From the NCBI GenBank assembly GCA_023424015.1, contig JAFAEM010000002.1, positions 1 to 64,000 of the forward strand: DNA of 64,000 bases. The letters run 5' to 3'. Below the pieces are notes generated by a model. That model was given only the letters and a program-made list of their open reading frames with translations. It had not been told where the DNA came from and made no database searches. This DNA is from Bacteroidota bacterium (GTDB taxonomy: Bacteria; Bacteroidota; Bacteroidia; Chitinophagales; Chitinophagaceae). The translations under genes and the position numbers were made by a program. This document shows, one piece after another, positions 53,473-63,741 of this stretch (positions are counted from its first letter, which is position 1; each line of letters begins with the position of its first letter).

Positions 53473-54054
53473 TTAATGAAATTTTTTCCCTGATGCCAAC
53501 ATCTCGATGATGGCCATCATACGTCTTGCCCTTGTCTCGGGCTTTTTGGCTGTTTGCAGACGCCAGTTAATTGCAAAACGATTTGTTTTGTTGAGGGTGT
53601 CAAAGAATTTTTTTGCTTTTGGTTTTTTAGAAAGTAAGGTCAGGAAGTCTTTGGGTAATTCTGTATTTGCCGGTGAATCATAAGCAGCCTGCCATCGGCC
53701 GTCGGACTTTGCTGCTTCAATGTGTTTTATTCCCGCGGGTTTCATTCTTCCTGTTTCAATCAGTTTTTTCGCCCGCTCCACATTAAGTTTTGACCAGATA
53801 CTTCTGGCACGTCGCGGAGTAAATCGTTGCAGGTAGGAATTTTCATCATATCCATTGGCCAGTCCATCGATCCAGCCATAACACAAAGCAACTTCTACTG
53901 CTTCCTCATAAGTTACGGTAGCCACGCCAGACTGTTTCTTATAAAACTTCAGCCAGAGGCCCGTGGCAGATATGTGATTTTTCTTTAACCATTGTTCAAA
54001 GCTTTTGGAAGTTTTAAACGCTTTGATCGGCAAGCCGGCTTTTTGCGATTCCAT
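53473..54054 (-). CDS. YdeI/OmpD-associated family protein
   Basis: 193 residues. FKTSKSFEQWLKKNHISATGLWLKFYKKQSG, YEEAVEVALCYGWIDGLANGYDENSYLQRFTPRRARSIWSKLN and the C-terminal KKFFDTLNKTNRFAINWRLQTAKKPETRARRMMAIIEML are conserved blocks of the YdeI family. Its function is not settled; E. coli YdeI has been linked to peptide resistance. It starts 5 bases after the stop of the hybrid kinase and so is probably in that operon. Confidence 0.9.
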   Translation of the reverse strand: MESQKAGLPIKAFKTSKSFEQWLKKNHISATGLWLKFYKKQSGVATVTYEEAVEVALCYGWIDGLANGYDENSYLQRFTPRRARSIWSKLNVERAKKLIETGRMKPAGIKHIEAAKSDGRWQAAYDSPANTELPKDFLTLLSKKPKAKKFFDTLNKTNRFAINWRLQTAKKPETRARRMMAIIEMLASGKKFH

Positions 54055-54059
54055 CTTTG

Positions 54060-55508
54060 CTAATTTTCCGCGCTCAGGCTGATGATAAACTCCGTTCCCT
54101 TGCCCGGTTCGCTTTCTACCCGGATATCACCTTTGTGGGATTGAATAATGGAATAGGATGCTGACAGGCCCAGGCCGATCCCGTTTCTTTTGAGTGTGAA
54201 AAAAGGCTCGAAAAGCCTTTGCTGGTATTCGGCGGGTATGCCTTTGCCATTATCCTTTATCGAAACGTAATACTGGGGCCCATTTTCATCAAGCGTGATC
54301 GTCAGTTCGCCCTTGCCATATTCCATGGCTTCAACCGCATTGATCATGATATTGGTCATTGCGATCACCAGTTTGGATTTATTGGCTGATATGTCAAGTG
54401 GTGTAACTGGATAATTTTTATTTATCGCTATCTTTTGCAGATCGAGCCGATCCGAGACAAGTCCAATGCTTTCATCCACGATCGACTGAAGGCTGTACTT
54501 TTTAAAAACAGGGTCGAGTGGCTTGGTGAGGTTGAGCAGTTCAGTAATAATATGGTTAATGCGAATGCAGTTGCGTTGCATGATCCCCACCAGGTTTTTC
54601 TGGCTTTCTTCGTTTTCGCTATAAGGCGGTGTAAAATGATCGACCGAGAGCAGGATATTATTAAGCGGGTTCCTGATCTCATGCGCAAGCGTGCGCATCA
54701 GCCGCTCGTTGGCAGCCAGCTTTTGCGCCTGCAGGTTGGCCAGCTCTGCCTTTTTAATATTAGTAATATCATGCAGGATGCCATGTATCAAAAGTTCATC
54801 GGCCTCCTCTTTGGGAAATGATAGGGATAGCAGGCATGATTTCACTTCTCCTGCAGGATTCTCCACCTCAATGGGCAGATCAGCTACATCCTCCTTTTTC
54901 TGGAACAGCTCATTGAGAATATTTTTCTGCTGCCCAGCTTTTATAAAATCAAAAAGACTTCGGTTCAGCAACTGATCTTTTTCCAGCTGAAAAAGTTTTG
55001 TGGACGCCTGGTTCACTTCTGTCAACATCAGGCTGGTATCGGTGATAAACACTGCGTCCTTGGATGTCTGGAAAAGGTTCCGATACTTGTTTTCCTGGGA
55101 TTTCAGTTCTTTCAGGTCAGCGGCGTGTTCGAGTGAGTACCTTATACAACGCTCCAGCTTTTCGGTCGTCAGTTCTGACTTGACCAGGTAGTCGGTAGCC
55201 CCATATTTCATGGCTTTGATGTCGATATCCTTATTGCCCTTCCCTGTGAGTAGTACCACGGGGTCGTAAAACTCCGCGCGATCTACTTCCTGCAAAAGTT
55301 CCAGCCCTGTATGGCTGCCCAGCCGGTAATCAACAAAATAAATATCGTATTCCCGGGCATTGATCTTTTGCAATCCGTCCTGGTAATTATTGTACCAGTC
55401 GATGTGGAAATTACTTCCTTCTATGGCCTGGATATAATCGCTGATGATAAAAAAATCCTCTTCATCGTCATCAATGATTGCAACCCTGATGTCTTTGGCA
55501 TTCAGCAT
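54060..55508 (-). CDS. hybrid sensor kinase: receiver-PAS-histidine kinase
   Basis: 482 residues. Residues 5-125 are a receiver (VAIIDDDEEDFFI, phospho-Asp in YFVDYRLGS near 59, TGKGN, LVKSEL). A PAS domain (about 140-260: FQTSKDAVFITDTSLMLTEVNQAS..) leads to HisKA with LAHEIRNPLNNILLSV (His about 276) and a HATPase domain with N, G1 (DNGKGIP) and G2 (GLGLSASYSI) boxes. There is no transmembrane segment, so it is a soluble kinase, controlled through its own receiver. Four bases separate it from the kinase upstream, so it probably acts in one relay with it. Confidence 0.94.
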   Translation of the reverse strand: MLNAKDIRVAIIDDDEEDFFIISDYIQAIEGSNFHIDWYNNYQDGLQKINAREYDIYFVDYRLGSHTGLELLQEVDRAEFYDPVVLLTGKGNKDIDIKAMKYGATDYLVKSELTTEKLERCIRYSLEHAADLKELKSQENKYRNLFQTSKDAVFITDTSLMLTEVNQASTKLFQLEKDQLLNRSLFDFIKAGQQKNILNELFQKKEDVADLPIEVENPAGEVKSCLLSLSFPKEEADELLIHGILHDITNIKKAELANLQAQKLAANERLMRTLAHEIRNPLNNILLSVDHFTPPYSENEESQKNLVGIMQRNCIRINHIITELLNLTKPLDPVFKKYSLQSIVDESIGLVSDRLDLQKIAINKNYPVTPLDISANKSKLVIAMTNIMINAVEAMEYGKGELTITLDENGPQYYVSIKDNGKGIPAEYQQRLFEPFFTLKRNGIGLGLSASYSIIQSHKGDIRVESEPGKGTEFIISLSAEN

Positions 55509-55512
55509 TAAA

Positions 55513-56640
55513 TTAGCGGCTTTGAGGTAAAATTAATGTAAATGTGGCGCCATAATCCTGGTTCGGTTCCCCATATATGATTCCACCGTGATTATCGACG
55601 ATCTTTTTACCTATTGCAAGTCCCATGCCTGCGCCGGGATATTCCGATTTGCCATGCAGACGGACAAAAGGTTTAAAAATTCTTTCCGCATATTCCCGGT
55701 CAAATCCGATCCCTTCATCCCGGATGCAGATCCGGGCATACTCCCGGTCGGGGTCGAGGTTGTAATGCGTCTTTTCCGCGTGTGTGAGTGTGTTGCTCCG
55801 TACAGTTATTTGTATGGGCAGATCCCTGCGGGCAAAAACCACGGCATTTATCAATAACTGTTTAAACAATTCCTGCAATTGCAGTTTGTCTCCCCATAAC
55901 AACGGAAGTTCGGTACAATCGAAGTTTATGTTTTTATCTGGGTTATTTTGTTGCAATTCCTTCAGCACTTTCGACAATATCACTGCGGTATCACAGGTCA
56001 TGTATTGCAGTGTAGCAGTGCCAAATGCAGACCAGGTCGACAGTTTGTCGATCAGTGTGCGCATTTCTGAAATATTGTTTTGCATCCGCTGGTAATAAGT
56101 CTGCAGATCTTCTGAATTGTTTTTTTGTATAAGCCGGTCGAGTAAAAGAGACACTTTCCTAAGCGGGGCGTCCAGGTCATGGGCTGCTATATCGATAAAT
56201 TCGGCATAATCTTTCCGATAATTCTCCTGGTTTTTTCCCTCGTCAGGACGATATGTATTCTGTACATATTTTTTTACAGCGAATAATACCGACGATAAAG
56301 AGGTGTTGAGTGCCGGTGCCGCGCGCATCGCATCAAACCGGAAAAGAACAGGATCTTTACCAGCCCCGGTGGCGAGGAACGAAAACTGCGCTGTTTCATT
56401 TTCTGACAGCTCGAGGCATTTTTGCCATTTTTTTCCCAGATCTTGTGTTTGTCCCGGCGTGTAAGATTGCAACGGATCAGGAGTTTGAAATGGAAATGGT
56501 TTTTGCCAGTCGACAGCGGACTCAAAAAAAGTTTCTATTGGAGAACTGGCAAATAACACTTCCCTGTTCGAAGGGTCGAAGATAAAAAACAGGTGTGAGT
56601 AAGAATGCGGGTTTTGATTTAATATCGACTCAATACTCAT
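55513..56640 (-). CDS. sensor histidine kinase with N-terminal PAS-like domain
   Basis: 375 residues. Residues 1-115 are a divergent PAS-like domain (HLFFIFDPSNREVLFASSP). HisKA is unusual in sequence, with FIDIAAHDLDAPLRKVSLLLDRL (His about 154, phytochrome-like HDLxxPL). The HATPase domain has the N box LLINAVVFA, RDEGIGFD, GAGMGLAIGKKIVDNHGG. Cytoplasmic. It is the first gene of the minus-strand signalling operon, with a start 26 bases from the divergent receiver gene. Confidence 0.93.
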   Translation of the reverse strand: MSIESILNQNPHSYSHLFFIFDPSNREVLFASSPIETFFESAVDWQKPFPFQTPDPLQSYTPGQTQDLGKKWQKCLELSENETAQFSFLATGAGKDPVLFRFDAMRAAPALNTSLSSVLFAVKKYVQNTYRPDEGKNQENYRKDYAEFIDIAAHDLDAPLRKVSLLLDRLIQKNNSEDLQTYYQRMQNNISEMRTLIDKLSTWSAFGTATLQYMTCDTAVILSKVLKELQQNNPDKNINFDCTELPLLWGDKLQLQELFKQLLINAVVFARRDLPIQITVRSNTLTHAEKTHYNLDPDREYARICIRDEGIGFDREYAERIFKPFVRLHGKSEYPGAGMGLAIGKKIVDNHGGIIYGEPNQDYGATFTLILPQSR

Positions 56641-56666
56641 GCGCGTTATTTATAAAACTACAACTA

Positions 56667-57029
56667 ATGCTAAAGTTAAAAGTTTTAATGATTGATGATG
56701 AGATCGACTACTGTAAAATAATGGAGAGTTATTTTAAGCGGAAGAATTATGAGGTCGATCTTGCTTTCAATCTAACTGAAGGATTACAGCGTATCGACGA
56801 TATTAAACCAGACATTTTATTTCTGGACAATAATTTGCCCGACGGGAAAGGATGGTCACATGTGGAATCCATAGTGGAAAAAAATCCACACCTTAAAATA
56901 TACCTGGTAAGCGCCTATCATCAAAAAGGTGATTTTTTTTATGAGTCATCCAATGTTACGATCTGGGAAAAGCCCCTGACGATGAATCTGCTCAATGAAC
57001 ATTTTCAGACCCTTCAGGTCGAGCAATAA
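56667..57029 (+). CDS. receiver-only response regulator
   Basis: 120 residues from ATG 56667; earlier in-frame starts would overlap the divergent kinase and lack conservation. KVLMIDDEIDY, phospho-Asp54 in LFLDNNLPDGKG, Ser in YLVSAYHQ and Lys in WEKPLT form the usual pocket. No output domain. Convergent with the next receiver gene, with a 16-base overlap of their ends. Confidence 0.9.
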   Translation: MLKLKVLMIDDEIDYCKIMESYFKRKNYEVDLAFNLTEGLQRIDDIKPDILFLDNNLPDGKGWSHVESIVEKNPHLKIYLVSAYHQKGDFFYESSNVTIWEKPLTMNLLNEHFQTLQVEQ

Positions 57030-57565
57030 CTGAGAAGGTGCCTGGCAACAATTTCCAGTTCACCCATGCTGGATGGCTTGATCACATACTCCTGTGCACC
57101 TGAGTCAAGGCAAAGATTTTTGTAATGCTCTGAGCCCGATGTGCTCCAGATGATCTTCGGTATAGATTCATACCGTTGGTTGCGTTTCAGTTCCTTCAAT
57201 ATTTCAGCACCGTTTAGTTCGGGCATATTGTAGTCCAGCACGATCAGCTCCGGTAAATCTTCATCGGGTATCTTTTCTATGGAAGCCAGGAGCTTTTTGC
57301 CGCTATTATAGAACAAAAGCGAAAGATTGGGATCAAGGGCGGAAAAGATCTCTTTCAGAAATTCCTCCTCGTCCGGATCGTCTTCTCCAAAGATAATTTG
57401 CCTGGTCGGAGAGATCTCGCGATTGGATTGGGTTGCAGGGGTTAGTGGCACAGTTTTGTGTGTAGTGTTTGGTTTATTGAAGGTAAGAAAATATTCATCT
57501 TGCCGTTTTTTCCTGCAATTTTTTTTGAATAGAAATTTTAAATTTAAACAGCCATCTTCAACCAT
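57014..57565 (-). CDS. receiver-only response regulator (Rcp1-like)
   Basis: 183 residues in the longest frame. The receiver proper begins at IIFGEDDPDEEEFL (about residue 57), with the phospho-Asp in LIVLDYNMPELNGAEIL (about 110), STSGSE and VIKPSS. The first 50 residues are basic and unconserved. A GTG at 57451 (VPLTPATQ) could be the true start, and I cannot decide. Diverges from the 2047-residue kinase, with 26 bases between starts. Confidence 0.85.
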   Translation of the reverse strand: MVEDGCLNLKFLFKKNCRKKRQDEYFLTFNKPNTTHKTVPLTPATQSNREISPTRQIIFGEDDPDEEEFLKEIFSALDPNLSLLFYNSGKKLLASIEKIPDEDLPELIVLDYNMPELNGAEILKELKRNQRYESIPKIIWSTSGSEHYKNLCLDSGAQEYVIKPSSMGELEIVARHLLSYCST

Positions 57566-57591
57566 TCATTCCTCTATTCTTAATAAGTCTA

Positions 57592-60500
57592 ATGAAAAAA
57601 AAATCTAATTCCACTACCCGTGCCACCGGTACAGCCGAAATGCCCGCTCCAAAGAAGTCCGCAGCAAAAAAAAATGGTAAGACAAATGGGAAACCCCACA
57701 CGGGGGAAAATATTAGTCTCGTAAACTCATCAACGGATTTTACGGATCACCTGGATAGCCGTGAGCTTTTAAAAGTCCTGACAGAGGTGAGAAGCGGTAA
57801 CTTCTCGGTGCGAATGCCGATCGACAAAATCGGCGTCAGTGGTAAGATCTGCGATGTGTTTAATGAGATTATCTCACTCAATGAAAACCTGGTGGAAGAA
57901 CTCAACCAGGCACGTAATACCATCGGCAGAAAAGGGCACCTGAATCACCGGGTAAGCCTGCCCCGGCACGCAAAAGGTTCGTGGTCATCAAGCGTTGAAG
58001 CGATCAACAGCCTGATATCAGACCTCGTTCACCCCACCATCGAGATCGCTCATGTGATCAGTTCTGTGGCAAAGGGAAACCTGTCACAGGAAATGCCACT
58101 TCGTATCGGTGATCACGTATTACAGGGTGAGTTTGCCAAAATCGCGGCGGAAGTAAATGACATGGTAAAACAGCTTAACCTGTTTTCGATGGAAGTAACG
58201 CGTGTGGCAAGGGAAGTGGGTAGTGAAGGTAAGCTGGGTGGACAGGCGAAGGTGAAAGGAGTAGCAGGTGTATGGAAAGACCTTACCGATTCGGTAAACC
58301 AGATGGCAGGTAACCTGACCGCACAGGTGAGAAATATCGCCGAAGTAACAACGGCTGTGGCAAAAGGTGACCTGCGTAAGAAGATCACAGTGGATGTGCA
58401 GGGTGAGATCCTTGAACTGAAGGATACGATCAATACGATGGTGGATCAGCTCAACTCATTCTCATCGGAAGTGACGCGTGTGGCGCGTGAAGTGGGAACT
58501 GATGGTAAACTGGGTGGCCAGGCGGAAGTGCAGGGTGTCGCAGGAACCTGGAAGGATCTGACGGACTCGGTTAACCAGATGGCCTCCAACCTGACAGGAC
58601 AGGTGAGAAATATTGCGGAAGTGACCACCGCAGTGGCGCGGGGCGACCTGTCAAGAAAGATCACCGTGGATGTAAAAGGGGAGATCCTGGAGTTGAAGAA
58701 TACCATCAATACCATGGTGGACCAGTTGAATTCATTCTCTGTAGAGGTAACCCGTGTGGCACGTGAAGTAGGTAGTGAAGGTAAACTCGGTGGTCAGGCA
58801 ACGGTAAAAGGAATTGGTGGGGTATGGAAAGACCTGACAGATTCGGTGAACCAGATGGCGGGTAACCTGACTGCACAGGTAAGAAATATCGCTGAAGTGA
58901 CCACAGCGGTTGCGAAAGGTGACCTGTCAAGAAAAATCACTGTGGATGTAAAAGGTGAGATCCTCGAGTTGAAGGATACGATCAATACGATGGTGGATCA
59001 GCTCAACTCCTTTGCATCGGAAGTAACCCGCGTGGCGCTTGAAGTAGGTACCGAAGGCAAACTAGGCGGACAGGCCAAAGTACAGGACGTTGGCGGTACC
59101 TGGAAAGACTTAACGGAATCGGTGAACCAGATGGCCTCCAACCTCACTGCCCAGGTAAGAAATATTGCGGATGTAACTACCGCGGTGGCCACAGGTGACC
59201 TTTCAAAGAAGATCACGGTGAATGTGGCAGGTGAGATCCTCGAACTGAAGAATACCATCAACACGATGGTGGATCAGCTCAACTCATTCGCATCGGAAGT
59301 AACGCGTGTGGCGCTGGAAGTGGGTACCGAAGGTAAACTCGGCGGCCAGGCCAAGGTACAGGGTGTGGGGGGTACCTGGAAGGATTTGACGGACTCGGTA
59401 AACCAGATGGGTTCCAACCTGACCGCACAGGTGAGAAATATCGCGGAAGTGACGACAGCGGTTGCGAAAGGAGACCTGTCGAGAAAAATTACCGTGGATG
59501 TAAAAGGCGAGATCCTTGAATTGAAAAATACCATCAACACGATGGTGGATCAGCTAAACTCCTTCGGTTCTGAGGTATTTCGTGTGGCCCGCGAAGTAGG
59601 TAGTGAAGGTAAACTGGGTGGCCAGGCTGATGTACCCGGCGTGGAAGGTCTTTGGAAGGATCTCACCGACTCGGTAAATAAAATGGCATCCAACCTTACT
59701 TCCCAGGTAAGAAATATCGCAGAGGTAACAACGGCGGTGGCGAACGGCGACTTGTCACGGAAGATCGAAGTGGATGTAAAAGGCGAGATCCTCGAACTGA
59801 AGAATACGATCAACACGATGGTGGAACAGCTCAGGGCCTTTGCCTCGGAGGTAACCCGTGTGGCTCGGGAAGTAGGTACGGAAGGTAAGCTGGGCGGTCA
59901 GGCCAATGTGCCTGGTGTGGCAGGTACCTGGAAAGATTTGACCGACTCCGTAAACCAAATGGCCGGCAACCTTACCGCACAGGTAAGAAATATTGCCGAC
60001 GTGGCGATCGCCGTGGCCAATGGAGATATGTCGAGAAAAATTACGGTGGATGTACGCGGCGAGATCCTGCAGTTGAAAGAAACACTGAATACGATGGTGG
60101 ACCAGTTGCGTGCCTTCGCATCTGAAGTAACCCGCGTGGCCCGTGAAGTGGGTACAGATGGCAAACTCGGTGGACAGGCATTCGTGCCGGGTGTGGCGGG
60201 TACCTGGAAAGACCTTACCGATTCGGTGAACCAGATGACCGGTAACCTGACTGGCCAGGTTCGTAATATCGCGGAAGTTACAAAAGCCGTGGCATCGGGT
60301 GACCTTACCAAGAAAGTGACGATCGATGTACAGGGTGAAATATTTGAACTGAAGAATACTATCAATACGATGGTGGACCAACTTAACTCCTTTGCCTACG
60401 AGGTAACCCGTGTGGCACGGGAAGTGGGTACGGATGGTAAACTCGGTGGACAAGCAGAAGTGCAGGGCGTGGCGGGTACCTGGAAGGATCTTACCGATTC

Positions 60501-63500
60501 GGTAAACATGATGGCTTCCAACCTTACCAACCAGGTAAGAGGTATTGCTAAAGTGGTGACGGCGGTGGCAACAGGTAATCTGAAACAAAAACTTTCTATC
60601 GTTTCGAGGGGTGAGGTAGCTCAACTTATCGATACGATCAATGAAATGATCGATACCCTCGCGCTATTTGCCGACCAGGTGACCAATGTGGCCCGTGAAG
60701 TGGGTGTGGAAGGACGACTCGGTGGACAGGCTTCTGTACCCGGTGCTTCAGGTATCTGGAAAAACCTGACGGAGAACGTAAACCAGCTGGCAGAAAACCT
60801 GACCACGCAGGTGCGGGCGATCTCAGAAGTGGCCAGCGCGGTAACAAAAGGTGACCTTACCCAGCGTATCCGCGTAGAGGCTCAGGGTGAGGTGGAAGCA
60901 TTGAAGGATACGATCAACCAGATGATCGCCAACCTGAAACAAACCACGCAGAAAAATCAGGAGCAGGACTGGCTCAAATCCAACCTTGCCAAGTTTACCC
61001 AGATGTTGCAGGGACAAAAAGATCTCAACACTGTTACACGTCGTATCCTTTCAGAGCTGGCCCAGGTGGTCAATGCGCAAAAAGGGATGTTCTATATTTT
61101 GGAACAGGATGATGTTTCAAAAGAACCAAAACTCAAACTGTTTGCAGCCTATGCTTATGGCGATGAAGTGAAAGCCTCAAAGGAATTTTCACTCGGTGAA
61201 GGACTGGTAGGTCAGTGTGCTTTGGAAAAACAACGGATACTTTTGACTAATGTTCCAAAAAATTATCTCAAGATCGGTTCCGGACTGGGTAAATCCACAC
61301 CGGTTAACCTGGTCGTATTGCCTGTATTATTTGAGAAAGAAATTAAAGCGGTCATTGAACTGGCTTCATTTGAGACTTTCACCGATATACACCTCGATGT
61401 ACTCAGCCAGCTTACCGAAAGTATCGGTATTGTGTTAAATACGATTGAAGCCAATACCAGGACGGAAAGCCTGCTGGTGCAATCACAGTCGCTCGCGGAT
61501 GAGTTGAGACGCACCAACGAGGAATTGCAGGATAAAGCACACCTGCTGGTAAAGCAAAAAGAAGAAGTGGAAGCCAAGAACAAGGAAGTGGAAGAGGCGC
61601 GGTTGTCGCTGGAAGAAAAAGCCGAACAGCTCCAACTTACTTCCAAATACAAATCCGAGTTCCTTGCAAACATGTCTCATGAATTGCGCACGCCTCTGAA
61701 CTCCCTGCTCATCCTGGCCCAGCAACTATATGAGAACCATGATGGCAATCTGAACGACAAGCAGGTGAGCTATGCCAAAACGATCCATAGTTGCGGTGAT
61801 GACCTTATCCAGTTAATCAATGATATTCTCGATCTTTCCAAGATCGAATCAGGTTATATATCCACTGATTTTATCAACCTGCCATTTTCCGAGATCACCA
61901 CATTTGTGGAGACAACTTTCAAACATATTTCCGAGAATCGAAACCTCCGCTTTAAGATCGAACTCGATGATCAATTGCCTGCCAGCCTGGAAACGGATGC
62001 ACAGCGACTCAACCAGATCCTCAAGAATCTCCTGTCCAACGCGTTTAAGTTTACAGAGAAAGGCGAAGTGGTGTTCCGGATCTATGAGGCTGAAAATGGG
62101 TGGCGACAAACTTCAAGTCTCGACAATGCCAAAAAAGTGGTGGCATTTGAGATCAAGGATACTGGAATAGGTATTTCAAAAGAAAAACAGAATATCGTAT
62201 TCGAAGCCTTTCAACAGGCCGAAGGATCTACCAGTCGCAAGTATGGTGGTACCGGCCTTGGCCTGTCTATCAGCCGCGGTCTTGCCGATCTGTTGGGCGG
62301 AACCATCGAGCTCCAGAGTGAAGTAGGGCAGGGAAGCGTGTTTACTCTATACCTGCCAATAGATTATAACCCGGTGCTGGTGAAAAAGGAAAAACAAAGC
62401 TCATTGAAAATAAGTGAGTATAAACTGAGTGAGGGGATAGAAGAGGCTGAGATCATACAGTCTGTTCCGACGATCAAGAAAAGTGAGACCAAAGACCTTG
62501 ACGCGCTTAATGAGATCATCAATGAAATGGGCGATGACCGGAACAATATTGTTACGGGTGACAAAGTGGTGCTGGTGATCGAAGATGATCCGCGCTTTGG
62601 AAAGATCATGATCGAAAAAGCACATGAGCTTGATCTCCGGGTGGTAGTGGCTACTAGTTTCGGGTCGGTGTTTGAACTGGTCAATAAATACTGTCCCATC
62701 GCGATTACGCTGGATGTAAAGCTGCCGGACGCCAGTGGATGGCGTATCCTCGACCTGTTTAAGAATGATATCAACTTCAGGCATATTCCGGTTCACCTCA
62801 TTTCAGGCGAAGAGAATCGCCTGCTGGCCATGCACCGTGGGGCCCGAAGTTTTAATTTGAAACCACTTAGTACTGATGCGCTGGATGTCTTGTTCAATGA
62901 TATTGTCAGCTTCAGCGATATCAGGCAAAAACAATTGCTGATCATCGAGGACAATGAGTTTGATTCTTCACATGTGAGCCGTATCCTCGAGAATGGCGAC
63001 CTGATCGGTATTGACGTAGCCAATACCGGCCATAGTGCTTTGCAGATGATCAGGGAAAAAGAGTATGATTGTGTGATCGTGGACTATATGCTGCCTGATA
63101 TCGGCGGATTGGAACTCGTGTCACAGATCAGTACAAACAGCAAAAAGCAAATGATTCCTATATTGGTCTATTCCGCACGCGATTTTTCACCCAAGGAAAG
63201 AACACAGCTGAAACAGTTTGCCAACCGGATATTACTCAAAGATGTCAGTTCACTCGACCTTTTGCTTGAAGAAACCGTTATGATGCTTCATATCGATCAC
63301 AAAGACCTGTTACCTGAAAAAAGGCGTTTGATAGAAAACCTCCGGTCCAAGAACGATGTGCTCACTAATAAGAAAGTGTTGGTAGTTGATGACGATGTTC
63401 GTAATTTGTTTGCATTGACAACGGCATTTGAGCGTTATAAGATTCAGACAGTTACAGCCGAAAGCGGTCACGAGGCGATGAGCATACTCGAGGAAATCGA

Positions 63501-63735
63501 TGATATCGACATCGTGCTTATGGATATCATGATGCCGGAAATGGACGGATACGAAACAACGCAGAAGATCCGACGTGAACATAAGAACACTTCGCTTCCT
63601 ATTATTGCGGTAACTGCCAAAGCAATGAAGGGTGACCGGGAAAAATGTATTGAAGCAGGCGCTTCTGATTATATAACCAAACCCGTAAAAGTTGACCAGT
63701 TGCTATCGCTTATGAGAGTATGGTTGTATAAATAA
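57592..63735 (+). CDS. hybrid histidine kinase with ten HAMP-type repeats, GAF and three receivers
   Basis: 2047 residues, no transmembrane segment. The N-terminal 200 residues include two partial HAMP-like units. Ten tandem 92-residue units (276 bp each, DNA 58172-60930) follow, each with VTRVAREVGxxGKLGGQA, WKDLTDSVNQMA, NLTxQVRNIAEVTTAVA and GDLSxKITVDVxGEILELKxTINTMV. This poly-HAMP plan is that of fungal Nik1-type osmosensing kinases. A GAF domain (about 1126-1285), a coiled coil, HisKA MSHELRTPLN (His about 1363), a HATPase domain (to about 1590) and three receivers (Asp about 1707, 1831, 1977) follow. It probably phosphorylates its own receivers and partner receivers nearby. Confidence 0.95.
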   Translation: MKKKSNSTTRATGTAEMPAPKKSAAKKNGKTNGKPHTGENISLVNSSTDFTDHLDSRELLKVLTEVRSGNFSVRMPIDKIGVSGKICDVFNEIISLNENLVEELNQARNTIGRKGHLNHRVSLPRHAKGSWSSSVEAINSLISDLVHPTIEIAHVISSVAKGNLSQEMPLRIGDHVLQGEFAKIAAEVNDMVKQLNLFSMEVTRVAREVGSEGKLGGQAKVKGVAGVWKDLTDSVNQMAGNLTAQVRNIAEVTTAVAKGDLRKKITVDVQGEILELKDTINTMVDQLNSFSSEVTRVAREVGTDGKLGGQAEVQGVAGTWKDLTDSVNQMASNLTGQVRNIAEVTTAVARGDLSRKITVDVKGEILELKNTINTMVDQLNSFSVEVTRVAREVGSEGKLGGQATVKGIGGVWKDLTDSVNQMAGNLTAQVRNIAEVTTAVAKGDLSRKITVDVKGEILELKDTINTMVDQLNSFASEVTRVALEVGTEGKLGGQAKVQDVGGTWKDLTESVNQMASNLTAQVRNIADVTTAVATGDLSKKITVNVAGEILELKNTINTMVDQLNSFASEVTRVALEVGTEGKLGGQAKVQGVGGTWKDLTDSVNQMGSNLTAQVRNIAEVTTAVAKGDLSRKITVDVKGEILELKNTINTMVDQLNSFGSEVFRVAREVGSEGKLGGQADVPGVEGLWKDLTDSVNKMASNLTSQVRNIAEVTTAVANGDLSRKIEVDVKGEILELKNTINTMVEQLRAFASEVTRVAREVGTEGKLGGQANVPGVAGTWKDLTDSVNQMAGNLTAQVRNIADVAIAVANGDMSRKITVDVRGEILQLKETLNTMVDQLRAFASEVTRVAREVGTDGKLGGQAFVPGVAGTWKDLTDSVNQMTGNLTGQVRNIAEVTKAVASGDLTKKVTIDVQGEIFELKNTINTMVDQLNSFAYEVTRVAREVGTDGKLGGQAEVQGVAGTWKDLTDSVNMMASNLTNQVRGIAKVVTAVATGNLKQKLSIVSRGEVAQLIDTINEMIDTLALFADQVTNVAREVGVEGRLGGQASVPGASGIWKNLTENVNQLAENLTTQVRAISEVASAVTKGDLTQRIRVEAQGEVEALKDTINQMIANLKQTTQKNQEQDWLKSNLAKFTQMLQGQKDLNTVTRRILSELAQVVNAQKGMFYILEQDDVSKEPKLKLFAAYAYGDEVKASKEFSLGEGLVGQCALEKQRILLTNVPKNYLKIGSGLGKSTPVNLVVLPVLFEKEIKAVIELASFETFTDIHLDVLSQLTESIGIVLNTIEANTRTESLLVQSQSLADELRRTNEELQDKAHLLVKQKEEVEAKNKEVEEARLSLEEKAEQLQLTSKYKSEFLANMSHELRTPLNSLLILAQQLYENHDGNLNDKQVSYAKTIHSCGDDLIQLINDILDLSKIESGYISTDFINLPFSEITTFVETTFKHISENRNLRFKIELDDQLPASLETDAQRLNQILKNLLSNAFKFTEKGEVVFRIYEAENGWRQTSSLDNAKKVVAFEIKDTGIGISKEKQNIVFEAFQQAEGSTSRKYGGTGLGLSISRGLADLLGGTIELQSEVGQGSVFTLYLPIDYNPVLVKKEKQSSLKISEYKLSEGIEEAEIIQSVPTIKKSETKDLDALNEIINEMGDDRNNIVTGDKVVLVIEDDPRFGKIMIEKAHELDLRVVVATSFGSVFELVNKYCPIAITLDVKLPDASGWRILDLFKNDINFRHIPVHLISGEENRLLAMHRGARSFNLKPLSTDALDVLFNDIVSFSDIRQKQLLIIEDNEFDSSHVSRILENGDLIGIDVANTGHSALQMIREKEYDCVIVDYMLPDIGGLELVSQISTNSKKQMIPILVYSARDFSPKERTQLKQFANRILLKDVSSLDLLLEETVMMLHIDHKDLLPEKRRLIENLRSKNDVLTNKKVLVVDDDVRNLFALTTAFERYKIQTVTAESGHEAMSILEEIDDIDIVLMDIMMPEMDGYETTQKIRREHKNTSLPIIAVTAKAMKGDREKCIEAGASDYITKPVKVDQLLSLMRVWLYK
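58172..60930 (+). repeat. ten in-frame 276-bp HAMP repeats within the giant kinase
   Basis: The motif GAAGTNACNCGYGTGGC recurs every 276 bases from 58192. Units 1-5 are very similar in DNA as well as protein; units 9-10 diverge most. The antisense frames of 88 residues that recur in this area are shadows of the repeat. Confidence 0.93.
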
Positions 63736-63741
63736 GCTCCT

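Noticed and set aside
58113..60624. Several antisense frames of about 88 residues and one of 289 residues
   Set aside because: They recur every 276 bases opposite the HAMP repeats and are the shadow of that coding array.
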